A stretch of 10,966 nt of DNA from CAZTCJ01 sp964612085 (GCA_964612085.1 CAZTCJ010000110.1:1-10966), one strand, 5' to 3'; counted from the stretch's first letter, positions 1-6,944 are shown. The notes: generated by a model from the letters alone, not told the origin. Translations and numbers: made by a program.

Positions 1-136
1 CCACCACGCCGTTTGCGCTGATTTTGGCCTCGCCAAAATCTAGCTTCGGCGTGACGAGGCCGAAGCGTGCGAAGCGGCTGTCCCGCTCTAGTTTCGCAGG
101 AACGAAAGCGGACGTGGCGCTGCACCGGCTGGGCAT
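1..136 (-). CDS. Possible hypothetical ORF, 3' end beyond the left edge
   Basis: Reading the minus strand from an ATG at 136-134 gives an open frame that continues off the left edge (45 codons here, no stop). An in-frame ATG at 154-152 would add six codons. The 136 start is preferred because AAGG lies 7 bases upstream, whereas the 154 start has no Shine-Dalgarno sequence. The residues look more protein-like (mixed acidic, basic and hydrophobic; ends in GEAKISANGVV) than the opposite-strand frame, which is strongly basic. Third codon positions are mostly G or C. I recognise no family. The same bases form several perfect stem-loops, so this may instead be a non-coding repeat that happens to be open. 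If real, the gene is divergent from the large RTX gene. Confidence 0.3.
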   Translation of the reverse strand, partial: MPSRCSATSAFVPAKLERDSRFARFGLVTPKLDFGEAKISANGVV

Positions 137-175
137 GCCACAGCCTTCGCTCATTTTAGCAAAATGCCGGCGAAG
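20..175. repeat. Cluster of consecutive stem-loops
   Basis: Several inverted repeats sit side by side. GATTTTGGC (20-28) pairs with GCCAAAATC (32-40), a 9-bp stem with a 3-base loop. GCTTCGGC (43-50) pairs with GCCGAAGC (59-66). TTTCG (92-96) pairs with CGAAA (103-107), extended by CCGC (83-86) with GCGG (108-111). GTGGC (114-118) pairs with GCCAC (137-141). CTTCGC (145-150) pairs with GCGAAG (170-175), enclosing CATTTT (152-157) with AAAATG (161-166). The first and last hairpins share the pattern ATTTTG...AAAATnAGCG when read on the minus strand. The second and third hairpins each have a CTAG beside them (40-43 and 88-91). The role is unknown; a palindromic repeat element or a structured RNA would both fit. 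Confidence 0.6.
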
Positions 176-482
176 ACGGGCCAGAGCCGGCGTCGATAAG
201 TTTTGCGCCTGTAACCTTACCCTTTTTCCATCCTGGACCGACGGACTCGCTCGTTCACAGCCGTTTGTTTCTTGTTTTGGGGCACTTTGCTTTATGTCAG
301 TGCTGCGGGTCCCGTGGACCGGACCATGTGGTCCGCACCGTGCAGTGACGGGGTAAGGGCTCATGAGACCCGTTGGCCGGGCGTGACGGCCATCTGCGAT
401 GGGGCCAGCCAGCGGGTGTTTGTGTGTACCGGATGAGTCCGCGATTTGGGGCGGCGGATCCGGCTGTGGTTCGGGGGTAGGA
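176..482 (+). other. Non-coding leader upstream of the large RTX gene
   Basis: This stretch has no supported gene. It holds a perfect hairpin, CGGACC (320-325) with GGTCCG (330-335), extended across a bulge by GTG (314-316) with CAC (336-338). A second hairpin, TGGCC (374-378) with GGCCA (388-392), lies just before an in-frame ATG at 399. I see no convincing -35/-10 pair. Short T-rich runs around 265-296 are the only AT-richer part and are badly spaced for a promoter. No riboswitch family was recognised. Confidence 0.45.
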
Positions 483-3400
483 GTGACCTTCAATCTGCGT
501 AATCTGGAAGGCGCGTTCGGGTTCTCAATTGCAGGAGCCGATCGCGACGACAGGCTTGGTTCGTCTCTTGACGCTCTTGGAGACGTCAATGGAGACGACC
601 TGCCGGACTTTATCGTCGGGGCGCCGGGCACGCGCGCGGGATCGGGCGCCAGCCAGGTCGGGCCGGGCGCGGCTTATGCGTTTTTCGGCCTGCAGAACGG
701 TTTTCCCGACCGCATCTCGGTCGATAATCTCGTCGGTCTTGAAGGCATCAAGATCGAAGGCGTGCTGCGCGGCGACGATCTGGGCGCCGGCGCCAGCGCT
801 GCCGGTGATATCAATGGCGATGGCATTGACGATATTCTGGTCGGCGCACCCTTGGCCAGCCTCGGCGCGGGCTCGCAGACCGGCTCCTTCGCCATCGTGT
901 TCGGCGAGCGCGGCCTCGGGCCCGAAAATGTGCCGGTCGCCATTCTGAACGGCGGCGCGGGCATCCGCTATGACGGTCTGGACGTGGGCGGACAGTTGGG
1001 CACGGTCGTGGCGCCCATTGGCGACGTCAATGGCGACGGCCGCGCCGATATCGCCGTGACCGCTCCGGGTACGGATGCCGTGGCGACCGATCCGGATACC
1101 GGCAACAGCATCCTGCGCCCGGATTCCGGCCTGACCTACATCATCTACGGGCAGGAAAAAGCCAGCAAGCTGCCTGTATCCCTGGTCGAGTTCAAATCCA
1201 AACAGGTGACCGAAATTCTGGGTGCCCAGGCGGGCGATGGCCTGGGCGCGTCCCTGACCGGCGTCGGGGATGTGGACGGCGACGGTTTTGACGATTTCAT
1301 CGTCGGCCTGGGCCAGCCCAGAGAGACCGGCGGCCGGGCGCTGATCGGCTATCTCGTCCTTGGGCAGAAGAAAACCCCTAAGGAGCCTGTCGATCTGGCT
1401 TTGACCGGCTCTGACCGGGCCATTCCGATCTTCGCGGCCCTTGCCGGGAGCAGCGGCGCGCAATTCGCCGGGGGCGGCGACGTCAACGGCGATGGCCGTC
1501 CCGATATTCTGGTCGGTCTGCCCGGCGCCGATCCGGTGGCCGCGGACAATGGCGGCCAGATCAGCGTTGTGTTCGGCGGCGATGGCGCGTTCGGATCGAC
1601 CATCGATCTGACGGCGCTGGGCGTGCGCGATGGGGTCACCTATACCGGCGGCACCGGCGATGGTCTGGGAACCGCCGTGGCGAGCGCCGGCGATCTGAAC
1701 AATGACGGTTTTGCGGATATCGCCGTCGGCTCCGAGACCTTGAACCAGGTCACGGTGATTTTCGGGCGTGAGAACGGACCGCTGTCCAACCGGCCCTTGT
1801 CCACCTTGACCCAAGGCGAGGCCCTGATCCTTACCGTGGCGGATGCGGACGGTTTCGGGACCGTTATCGCGCCCGGCGGCGATGTCAATTCCGATGGTAT
1901 CGACGATCTGCTCTTGGGCGCGCCGGGCAGTGATGTCGGGACGGTTCAGGATGCGGGCGAAACCTTCGTGGTCTTGGGTGCGCCGACCCTTGGCGGGGTG
2001 AACGACACGCCGACGGCCGCGCCCGATACGGTGAGCATCACCACGCTCGCCGAACCGGTCGATCTGCTGGCGGATCAAGGCGCCGGGCGGGACACCGATC
2101 CGGATCTGGACAGCCTGACCGTCGTGGCGATCAATGATACGCCGATTACGGACAGTGCCAGCGTTGTTCTGGAAGACGAAGAGCTCGTTGTCACGCTGAC
2201 GAATGACGGCCAGTTGACGGCCTTCCTGCCCATCACCGTGCCCTTGGGCACGCGGGTCGAAACCACGCTCACCTACACGATCGAGGATGAACGCGGGGCG
2301 ACCGCCCTTGGCGACGTGACGCTCGACGTGCGCCAGGCCACCATTCCGCTCGCCGGGCTGACGGTGGCCAACGGGCAGTCGATCCGGGGCGAAGGCCCGG
2401 ACGATGCGTTCGGTCAGGCCATCACGGTGATCGGCGATATGAACGGCGACGGGGTCGATGATTTTGCCGTGGGCTCGGTCGATACGGAAACCGTCTATGT
2501 GGTTTTCGGCGGCGATGACGGCGGGGTGCCGGATCTGTTCGATCTATCGACCCTCGACGGCACGAATGGGTTCGTGTTCGACGGCTCGGGCACCAGCCAG
2601 TCGGTCGCGACCGAGATCGCGGCGGCGGGTGATTTCAACAATGACGGCCTGGCCGATCTGGCGATCGCTGCCGAAGAGGCCGGTGATCCGGGCTCGGTTT
2701 ATCTCATTCTCGGCTCCGACCAACCTTTCGGGGCCGCCTTTACCATGGCGGATTTCGACGGCGAAAAGGGCGTGCGCATCGATACGCGCCTGACGGACGA
2801 TTCGGAAGGCTTGAGCATTGCCGGGATCGGCGATTTCAACGATGACGGTATCGACGATATCGCCATCGGCACGCCGCTCGTCAACGAGGTGCTGTTCGTC
2901 AACCATGGCCGCGTCAGCGTGATTTTCGGCCGGGAAGGCGCGCTTCCCGCTATCCTGTCCCTCGACGATCAGACCGAGGACGAAGCCGTCGAGATCGCGG
3001 GCGGCGGCAATCTCGAGCGCCTGGGCAGTGATGTGGCGCGCGTCGGCGACGTCAATAATGACGGCATCGACGATCTCTTGATCGGCAATGCGCCCAATGG
3101 CCTTCAAAGCCATGAAGGCTATATCATCTACGGCCGGGACGATCACGGCGAGAATATTTCACTCAATAATCTGAATGCGGATATTGCCGTGCGCTTCGAC
3201 GAGGCGTCTGGGGGCGATGAACGGGTGGTGGCCGGGATCGGCGATGTCAACAATGACGGCATCGAGGATTTTGCGATCGGCGTGCCGCGCGCCAGCATCG
3301 AGACCGAAGCGGACGGTATCGTCTTCGTCGTGTTCGGGCGCGATGACGAGTATGGCGAGACGCTCAATCTCTCAGGCCTCGAGGAGGGCGAGGGCTTCTT

Positions 3401-5330
3401 CATCGGCGGCGCGCCGGGCGGTGCGCTGTTCGGCTGGGATATCGCGGCGGCGGGCGACGTCAATGGGGACGGCATCGACGATTTCATCGTTGGTGCGGTC
3501 ACGGAGGACCGGTCGGGGGAAGATGCCGGCGGCGCTTATGTTATTTTCGGGCGGTCCAACGGCTTCCCGCTGGCCTTGGATCTGGCAACCCTCAACGGCT
3601 TGAACGGCTATGAAATCACCGGCGCGGCGCCGGGCGATTTCGCCGGATTTTCCGTGGCCGGAGGCAAAGACGTCAACCAGGACGGCCTGACGGATCTGAT
3701 CGTCGGGGCGCCAGGATCGGGCGCCAACGGCGTCGGCTCCGGCGCGATCCATATCGTCTATGGCGCGCCCACCTTGTCCGTGCCCCCTGTCGCGGTGGAC
3801 GACACCGCCGAGACGGACGCGGAAACCATCATCGCATTCGATGTGGTGGGCAACGATATCGATCCGAATGTGAATGGTTCGCTCAGCATCGTGTCCATCG
3901 AGACGAGCGGTCTTGCCGGGCAGGCCGTTCTGCTGGAGGACAATCGGATCGCCTATAATCCTCAAGGGGCGTTCGACGATCTGGGCTTCGGGGAACAGGC
4001 GGTCGAGCGCATTCCCTATACGGTTGTGAACAATAACGGCCAGACGGATGTGGGCGAGGTCGTCGTTACCGTGACGGTGTCGCCGGTTCTGCCGGCCATT
4101 CTGCCGCCGTCTCCCTTGAACGGGGCGATCATCAACGGCACGGGCGCCAATGACAATGTGAATGGGTCGGACAATTCCGATCAGATCGTCCTGGCCGATG
4201 GTGACGACACCTCAAAGGGTAATCAGGGCAACGACTTCATGTATGGCGGCGCCGGGGACGACAAGCTCAAGGGCGAGCGCGGCGACGATGTGCTGTTCGG
4301 CGGCACGGGCAATGACGAACTGTTTGCCACCAACGGCTCGAACTATGTGTTCGGCAATGACGGCAACGATTTCATCAAGGTCGGCAAGGGCGACGACGTG
4401 GTGTCGGGCGGGCGCGGCGACGATGAAATCCGCGATAAGGGCGGTACGGACGTTTTCATTTTTGAGCCCGAATGGGGCAAGGATCTGATCAGCAAATACG
4501 AGCCCGGCCGGGATACGCTGGTCTTCACCGACCCCGAGATCGACAGTCTCGACGATCTGCAGATCGTCGATGCGGGCAAGAACAGCACGGGGATCGTCTA
4601 CCAGACCAATTCGATCCTGCTGCCGGGCGTCTCGCTGGAGGAGTTCGACACGAGCTTCATCCAGTTCGAATACGGCCCCGATATTCTGCGCGGCGAGATC
4701 GCGGGCGAAGGCACGAGCCCGGTGCAGGTCTTGTTCGACCCCTTCATTGTGCTGATCGAACCGCAGGACCCGGTGAACGGCGAAACCCTGCCGGGTACGG
4801 ACGGAGAGGACAAGATCAAGGGCTCCAATCTGGACGATTTCATCCAGGCGGGCGACGGCGCCGACCAGGTCAAGGGGGGTGACGGGCGCGATTACATTTA
4901 CGGCCAGGGCGGACGCGACCGGCTCGACGGCGGCTCCGGCTCCGACGTGATTTTCGGCGGCGCGGACAATGACGAGATCAAGGATACCAAGGGCTCGAAC
5001 TATCTGTTCGGCGGCGACGGCAACGATGTGATCGAAAGCGGCAAGGGCACGGATATCATCGCGGGCGGCCGCGGCGACGACATCATCAGCGACAAGGGCG
5101 GTTTCGATACCTTCCTGTTCGAGCCCGACTGGGGCAATGACGTGATCACCAGCTTCGATCCCGATACGGACCGCTTCGTGTTCTCCGATCCCGATCTCGA
5201 CAGCGTTGGTGATCTCGATTTCATCGTGCGCGAGGCGGGCATCGAAGTGGCGTACCAGGGCAACACCATTCTGCTGGAAGGCACGGTGCCGGAGGATATC
5301 GACTTCGATCTCTTCTTCTTCGGTGCGTGA
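483..5330 (+). CDS. Giant FG-GAP / Ig-like / RTX calcium-binding protein, predicted type I secreted
   Basis: Predicted extracellular or cell-surface protein of about 1615 residues, probably exported by a type I (ABC) secretion system and folding on calcium. Numbered from the GTG at 483, Ca-binding cores of the type DVNGDG occur at about residues 34, 109, 181, 263, 333, 404 and 467 (set 1). They recur at 652, 717, 784, 856, 921, 992 and 1063 (set 2), mostly followed by a DDxxVGAP-like stretch. Two sets of seven suggest two complete integrin-alpha-like propellers. Each set ends in GAPTL (499-503, 1094-1098) and is followed by an Ig/cadherin-like domain (about 504-615 and 1100-1202). Two RTX blocks with GGxGxD nonapeptides follow (from about 1211 and 1430). 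The last residues (DIDFDLFFFGA) resemble an RTX C-terminal secretion tail, and there is no N-terminal signal peptide. The GTG is preferred because GGGGG lies 5 bases upstream and FG-GAP repeat 1 begins at once. An in-frame ATG at 399 would add 28 Gly/Cys-rich residues without a Shine-Dalgarno. The ligand and role (adhesion, matrix) are unknown. Confidence 0.87.
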   Translation: MTFNLRNLEGAFGFSIAGADRDDRLGSSLDALGDVNGDDLPDFIVGAPGTRAGSGASQVGPGAAYAFFGLQNGFPDRISVDNLVGLEGIKIEGVLRGDDLGAGASAAGDINGDGIDDILVGAPLASLGAGSQTGSFAIVFGERGLGPENVPVAILNGGAGIRYDGLDVGGQLGTVVAPIGDVNGDGRADIAVTAPGTDAVATDPDTGNSILRPDSGLTYIIYGQEKASKLPVSLVEFKSKQVTEILGAQAGDGLGASLTGVGDVDGDGFDDFIVGLGQPRETGGRALIGYLVLGQKKTPKEPVDLALTGSDRAIPIFAALAGSSGAQFAGGGDVNGDGRPDILVGLPGADPVAADNGGQISVVFGGDGAFGSTIDLTALGVRDGVTYTGGTGDGLGTAVASAGDLNNDGFADIAVGSETLNQVTVIFGRENGPLSNRPLSTLTQGEALILTVADADGFGTVIAPGGDVNSDGIDDLLLGAPGSDVGTVQDAGETFVVLGAPTLGGVNDTPTAAPDTVSITTLAEPVDLLADQGAGRDTDPDLDSLTVVAINDTPITDSASVVLEDEELVVTLTNDGQLTAFLPITVPLGTRVETTLTYTIEDERGATALGDVTLDVRQATIPLAGLTVANGQSIRGEGPDDAFGQAITVIGDMNGDGVDDFAVGSVDTETVYVVFGGDDGGVPDLFDLSTLDGTNGFVFDGSGTSQSVATEIAAAGDFNNDGLADLAIAAEEAGDPGSVYLILGSDQPFGAAFTMADFDGEKGVRIDTRLTDDSEGLSIAGIGDFNDDGIDDIAIGTPLVNEVLFVNHGRVSVIFGREGALPAILSLDDQTEDEAVEIAGGGNLERLGSDVARVGDVNNDGIDDLLIGNAPNGLQSHEGYIIYGRDDHGENISLNNLNADIAVRFDEASGGDERVVAGIGDVNNDGIEDFAIGVPRASIETEADGIVFVVFGRDDEYGETLNLSGLEEGEGFFIGGAPGGALFGWDIAAAGDVNGDGIDDFIVGAVTEDRSGEDAGGAYVIFGRSNGFPLALDLATLNGLNGYEITGAAPGDFAGFSVAGGKDVNQDGLTDLIVGAPGSGANGVGSGAIHIVYGAPTLSVPPVAVDDTAETDAETIIAFDVVGNDIDPNVNGSLSIVSIETSGLAGQAVLLEDNRIAYNPQGAFDDLGFGEQAVERIPYTVVNNNGQTDVGEVVVTVTVSPVLPAILPPSPLNGAIINGTGANDNVNGSDNSDQIVLADGDDTSKGNQGNDFMYGGAGDDKLKGERGDDVLFGGTGNDELFATNGSNYVFGNDGNDFIKVGKGDDVVSGGRGDDEIRDKGGTDVFIFEPEWGKDLISKYEPGRDTLVFTDPEIDSLDDLQIVDAGKNSTGIVYQTNSILLPGVSLEEFDTSFIQFEYGPDILRGEIAGEGTSPVQVLFDPFIVLIEPQDPVNGETLPGTDGEDKIKGSNLDDFIQAGDGADQVKGGDGRDYIYGQGGRDRLDGGSGSDVIFGGADNDEIKDTKGSNYLFGGDGNDVIESGKGTDIIAGGRGDDIISDKGGFDTFLFEPDWGNDVITSFDPDTDRFVFSDPDLDSVGDLDFIVREAGIEVAYQGNTILLEGTVPEDIDFDLFFFGA
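4113..5327 (+). repeat. Tandem duplication of the RTX block inside the large gene
   Basis: Two copies of a block of about 186 codons lie in the same frame. Copy A starts at 4113 and copy B at 4770. Shared anchors such as GSNY, GKG, GGRGDD, DKGG and FEPxWG keep a constant 657-base offset, so there is no net indel through the nonapeptide part. After that the offset falls to 654 at the ILL motif, a one-codon difference. About 30 residues (roughly 1397-1429) separate the end of copy A from copy B. Copy A therefore carries, internally, a counterpart of the segment that ends the protein in copy B. Confidence 0.85.
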
Positions 5331-5337
5331 GGCAGCA

Positions 5338-5362
5338 GCCGGTCCGGAGAGCCCGAACCGGC
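5338..5362. terminator. Stem-loop between convergent genes, possible bidirectional terminator
   Basis: GCCGGT (5338-5343) pairs with ACCGGC (5357-5362). After one mismatch, CGG (5345-5347) pairs with CCG (5353-5355). It lies in the 48-base gap between two convergent stop codons, where a shared terminator is expected. No U-tract follows the stem on either strand, so it is not a canonical intrinsic terminator. Confidence 0.35.
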
Positions 5363-5378
5363 GCCATGACCTGAAAAA

Positions 5379-6362
5379 TCAGTCCTTGTCGAAGATCCGG
5401 ATGCGGGTGCGGCCGTCTTTTTTGTGGCCGCGGATCATGGCCTTGGTGTTGAACGCAGCGGCCGTGTTGCCGTCCGCGTCGAGAACGATGACGCCGCCGT
5501 CGCCGCCCAGATCCTGGATCTTGCCGATCACCGTGGCGGCGGCTTCACCGATGCTCATGCCTTTGTATTCCACGAGCGAACAGATATCCCGCGCCGCCGT
5601 GGTGCGGATGAAATACTCGCCCGTGCCCGTGGCCGAGACCGCGCAGGAGGCGTTGTTGGCGTAAGTCCCGGCACCGATGATCGGGCTGTCGCCCACGCGC
5701 CCGAAGCGCTTCATCATCAGGCCGCCGGTGGAGGTGCCCGCCGCCAGATTGCCGTCCTGATCGAGGGCGATGACACCGATCGTGCCCTTCTTGTCGTCGC
5801 CTTTCGCCTCTTGGGCCTCGATGGCGCGTTGGTACCGGGCGTCCACACGGTCTGTGCGGAAATAATCCGGGTTCCACATCTCAAAGCCTTGGGACCGGGC
5901 GAACTGTTCCGCGCCGTCGCCCACGAACATCACATGGCGGGAGTTTTCCATCACCGCGCGGGCCAAGGTGATCGGGTTCTTGATCCGGCGCACGCCCGCC
6001 ACCGCGCCGGTGTTCAAGGTCGCCCCGTCCATGATGGAGGAATCGAGTTCCACATCGCCTTCGGCGTTGTAGACCGCGCCCTTGCCGGCATTGAAAGTGG
6101 GATTGTCTTCCAGAAGCACGGCAGCGGCGATCACCGCATCGAGCGCCGAGCCGCCGTCTTCGAGCACCTCGTAACCGGCGTCGAGCGCCTCTTCGAGGCC
6201 GCGCGCCCAGGCCCGGCGGCGCTCGCGGGGCACGTCATCCCGCTCGGAGCCGGAAACCCCGCCATGGACCATGATGACCGGTTCCGCGGCCACAGCGGCG
6301 CTTCCGCCCCAAAGCAGGCCCAAACCCATGATCCCAGCACTCAAAACAGTCAAGACTCGCAT
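5379..6362 (-). CDS. Exported isoaspartyl peptidase / plant-type L-asparaginase (Ntn-hydrolase, family T2)
   Basis: Predicted to cleave isoaspartyl dipeptides and L-asparagine. Enzymes of this family are made as a precursor that cuts itself just before a threonine, which becomes the N-terminal nucleophile. That site is visible as KGTIGVIAL, with the Thr at residue 194 of the 327-residue form. Other family marks are MVHGG near the mature N-terminus, NAGKGAVYN, SSIMDGA, GDSPIIGAGTYA (substrate pocket) and the TGTGEYFIR stretch. The start chosen is the ATG at 6362, because GGAGGAG lies about 8 bases upstream. An in-frame ATG at 6380 would add six residues but place that Shine-Dalgarno inside the coding region. 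The first 25 or so residues form a signal peptide (MRVLTVL, a hydrophobic core, then an AVA-A type cleavage site), so the enzyme should act in the periplasm or outside. Length is normal for the family. It is convergent with the RTX gene and divergent from the tRNA gene. Preference for asparagine or isoaspartyl peptides cannot be told from sequence. Confidence 0.93.
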   Translation of the reverse strand: MRVLTVLSAGIMGLGLLWGGSAAVAAEPVIMVHGGVSGSERDDVPRERRRAWARGLEEALDAGYEVLEDGGSALDAVIAAAVLLEDNPTFNAGKGAVYNAEGDVELDSSIMDGATLNTGAVAGVRRIKNPITLARAVMENSRHVMFVGDGAEQFARSQGFEMWNPDYFRTDRVDARYQRAIEAQEAKGDDKKGTIGVIALDQDGNLAAGTSTGGLMMKRFGRVGDSPIIGAGTYANNASCAVSATGTGEYFIRTTAARDICSLVEYKGMSIGEAAATVIGKIQDLGGDGGVIVLDADGNTAAAFNTKAMIRGHKKDGRTRIRIFDKD

Positions 6363-6399
6363 TGCCCTGTCTCCTCCCATGAAGATATCCAGGCCCGAG

Positions 6400-6435
6400 C
6401 CTATACGAGAGGACGGGAAATCCCACCCCCCGTCC
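6400..6435 (-). promoter_or_regulatory. Candidate promoter/operator region of the isoaspartyl peptidase gene
   Basis: On the minus strand a TATAGG hexamer (6405-6400) lies about 38 bases before the start codon and could be a -10 element. No good -35 is present. Directly upstream is a perfect inverted repeat, GGACGGG (6411-6417) with CCCGTCC (6429-6435), loop 11 bases. Its position over the spacer and -35 region would suit an operator, but this is inference. Confidence 0.28.
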
Positions 6436-6472
6436 TGCGGCCCCGGTCCATGGCGCGCTCCGTGGCTATTTT

Positions 6473-6502
6473 CTTGACAGGCGGCCCCGCGCTGCTCTAC
6501 AT
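6473..6502 (+). promoter_or_regulatory. Promoter of the tRNA-Asp gene
   Basis: A full TTGACA -35 element (6474-6479, preceded by C) is followed after 17 bases by CTACAT (6497-6502). That is one base from CTATAT, a common alphaproteobacterial -10. The spacer is GC-rich. Transcription would start roughly 40 bases before the mature tRNA 5' end at 6550. Confidence 0.65.
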
Positions 6503-6549
6503 CCCATGCTCCAATCGCGTGGGCCGCAAGGCGCGCCCATCGCCCCGGC

Positions 6550-6626
6550 GGGGGTGTAGCTCAGTTGGTTAGAGTGCTGGCCTGTCACGCCAGAGGTCGC
6601 GGGTTCGAGCCCCGTCACTCCCGCCA
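6550..6626 (+). tRNA. tRNA-Asp (anticodon GTC)
   Basis: A complete 77-base tRNA with encoded CCA. Acceptor stem GGGGGTG (6550-6556) pairs with CACTCCC (6616-6622), with one G-T pair. The discriminator is G6623 and CCA is at 6624-6626. The D-arm reads TAGCTCAGTTGGTTAGAGT. Anticodon stem CTGGC (6577-6581) pairs with GCCAG (6589-6593), and GTC sits at 6584-6586. The variable loop has five bases. T-stem GCGGG (6599-6603) pairs with CCCGT (6611-6615) around the loop TTCGAGC. It lies upstream of the complex I operon with its own promoter. No integrase or att-like repeat is visible beside it. Confidence 0.98.
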
Positions 6627-6784
6627 TTTTTCTGAAAATATCCAAGACAAATGCTTTCTTTACCACCGGTCCCCTCACTGTGACCGTGTGAACATGCTTT
6701 GGCGTTGCGGCAGCGCAAAAACGACCATAGGGTGGCGGCGCTCCTTGGTGATTTAAAGGATGCTGGCGGCTGCAACCGGGTTTT

Positions 6785-6834
6785 GCGGGCCGCCGGATCG
6801 GTCGGCCGGCGCGAAATCGGGACGCGCGGCCCGC
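6785..6834. repeat. GC-rich inverted repeat upstream of nuoA
   Basis: GCGGGCCGC (6785-6793) is a perfect reverse complement of GCGGCCCGC (6826-6834), with 32 bases between. It ends 8 bases before a candidate -35 element. It could be a regulator-binding or cruciform site. It would lie outside the transcript if the downstream promoter is used. Confidence 0.5.
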
Positions 6835-6842
6835 TGACGCGC

Positions 6843-6870
6843 TTGCGCGTTCTGTGCGATCGGGTAGGGT
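6843..6870 (+). promoter_or_regulatory. Weak candidate promoter for the nuo operon
   Basis: TTGCGC (6843-6848), 16 bases, then TAGGGT (6865-6870). Each hexamer matches the sigma-70 consensus at only three of six positions. The place is right, about 75 bases before nuoA, and no better pair is visible in the gap. Treat it as tentative. Confidence 0.35.
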
Positions 6871-6944
6871 CCGCCTCGACAAGGGACTGGCCCTGTATTC
6901 ATGCCCGCGCTTTGATCCGGGCTTTCAGACATTGGGGCGGCTTG

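Larger units (their letters stand above)
6627..6944 (+). other. Non-coding region between tRNA-Asp and nuoA
   Basis: About 318 bases without a supported gene. The nuoA frame is open upstream to 6699, but the added 82 residues are Arg/Gly-rich and unlike NuoA, so I treat them as untranslated. The first 35 bases after the tRNA are AT-richer with no clear terminator. Small hairpins occur: TTGCG (6705-6709) with CGCAA (6714-6718), and CGGTC with GACCG near 6667-6685. The stronger inverted repeat and the candidate promoter are listed separately. Confidence 0.6.

Noticed and set aside
24..356. Plus-strand open frame of 110 codons starting at TTG
   Set aside because: Its product is strongly basic with no domain, its start is a hairpin arm without a Shine-Dalgarno, and it crosses the stem-loop cluster.
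525..2078. Long minus-strand open frame of 517 codons
   Set aside because: It is antisense to the FG-GAP repeats and open because of GC-rich codon bias. The opposite strand encodes a clear repeat protein.
5424..6572. Plus-strand open frame of 382 codons opposite the peptidase gene
   Set aside because: The minus strand has the Ntn-hydrolase catalytic motif, signal peptide and Shine-Dalgarno; the plus frame is a shadow and runs into the tRNA gene.
6550..6700. tRNA-Asp as an integration site for a mobile element
   Set aside because: No integrase, no repeated tRNA 3' end and no foreign genes are seen; the next genes are core complex I.
6466..6882. Minus-strand open frame containing GLEPATSGVTGQHSNQLSYTPAG
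   Set aside because: These residues are the antisense translation of the tRNA-Asp gene, a well-known false protein in databases.
6699..6944. N-terminal extension of nuoA by 82 codons
   Set aside because: The extension is Arg/Gly-rich, unlike NuoA, and overlaps the inverted repeat and candidate promoter; ATG at 6945 gives the usual N-terminus.
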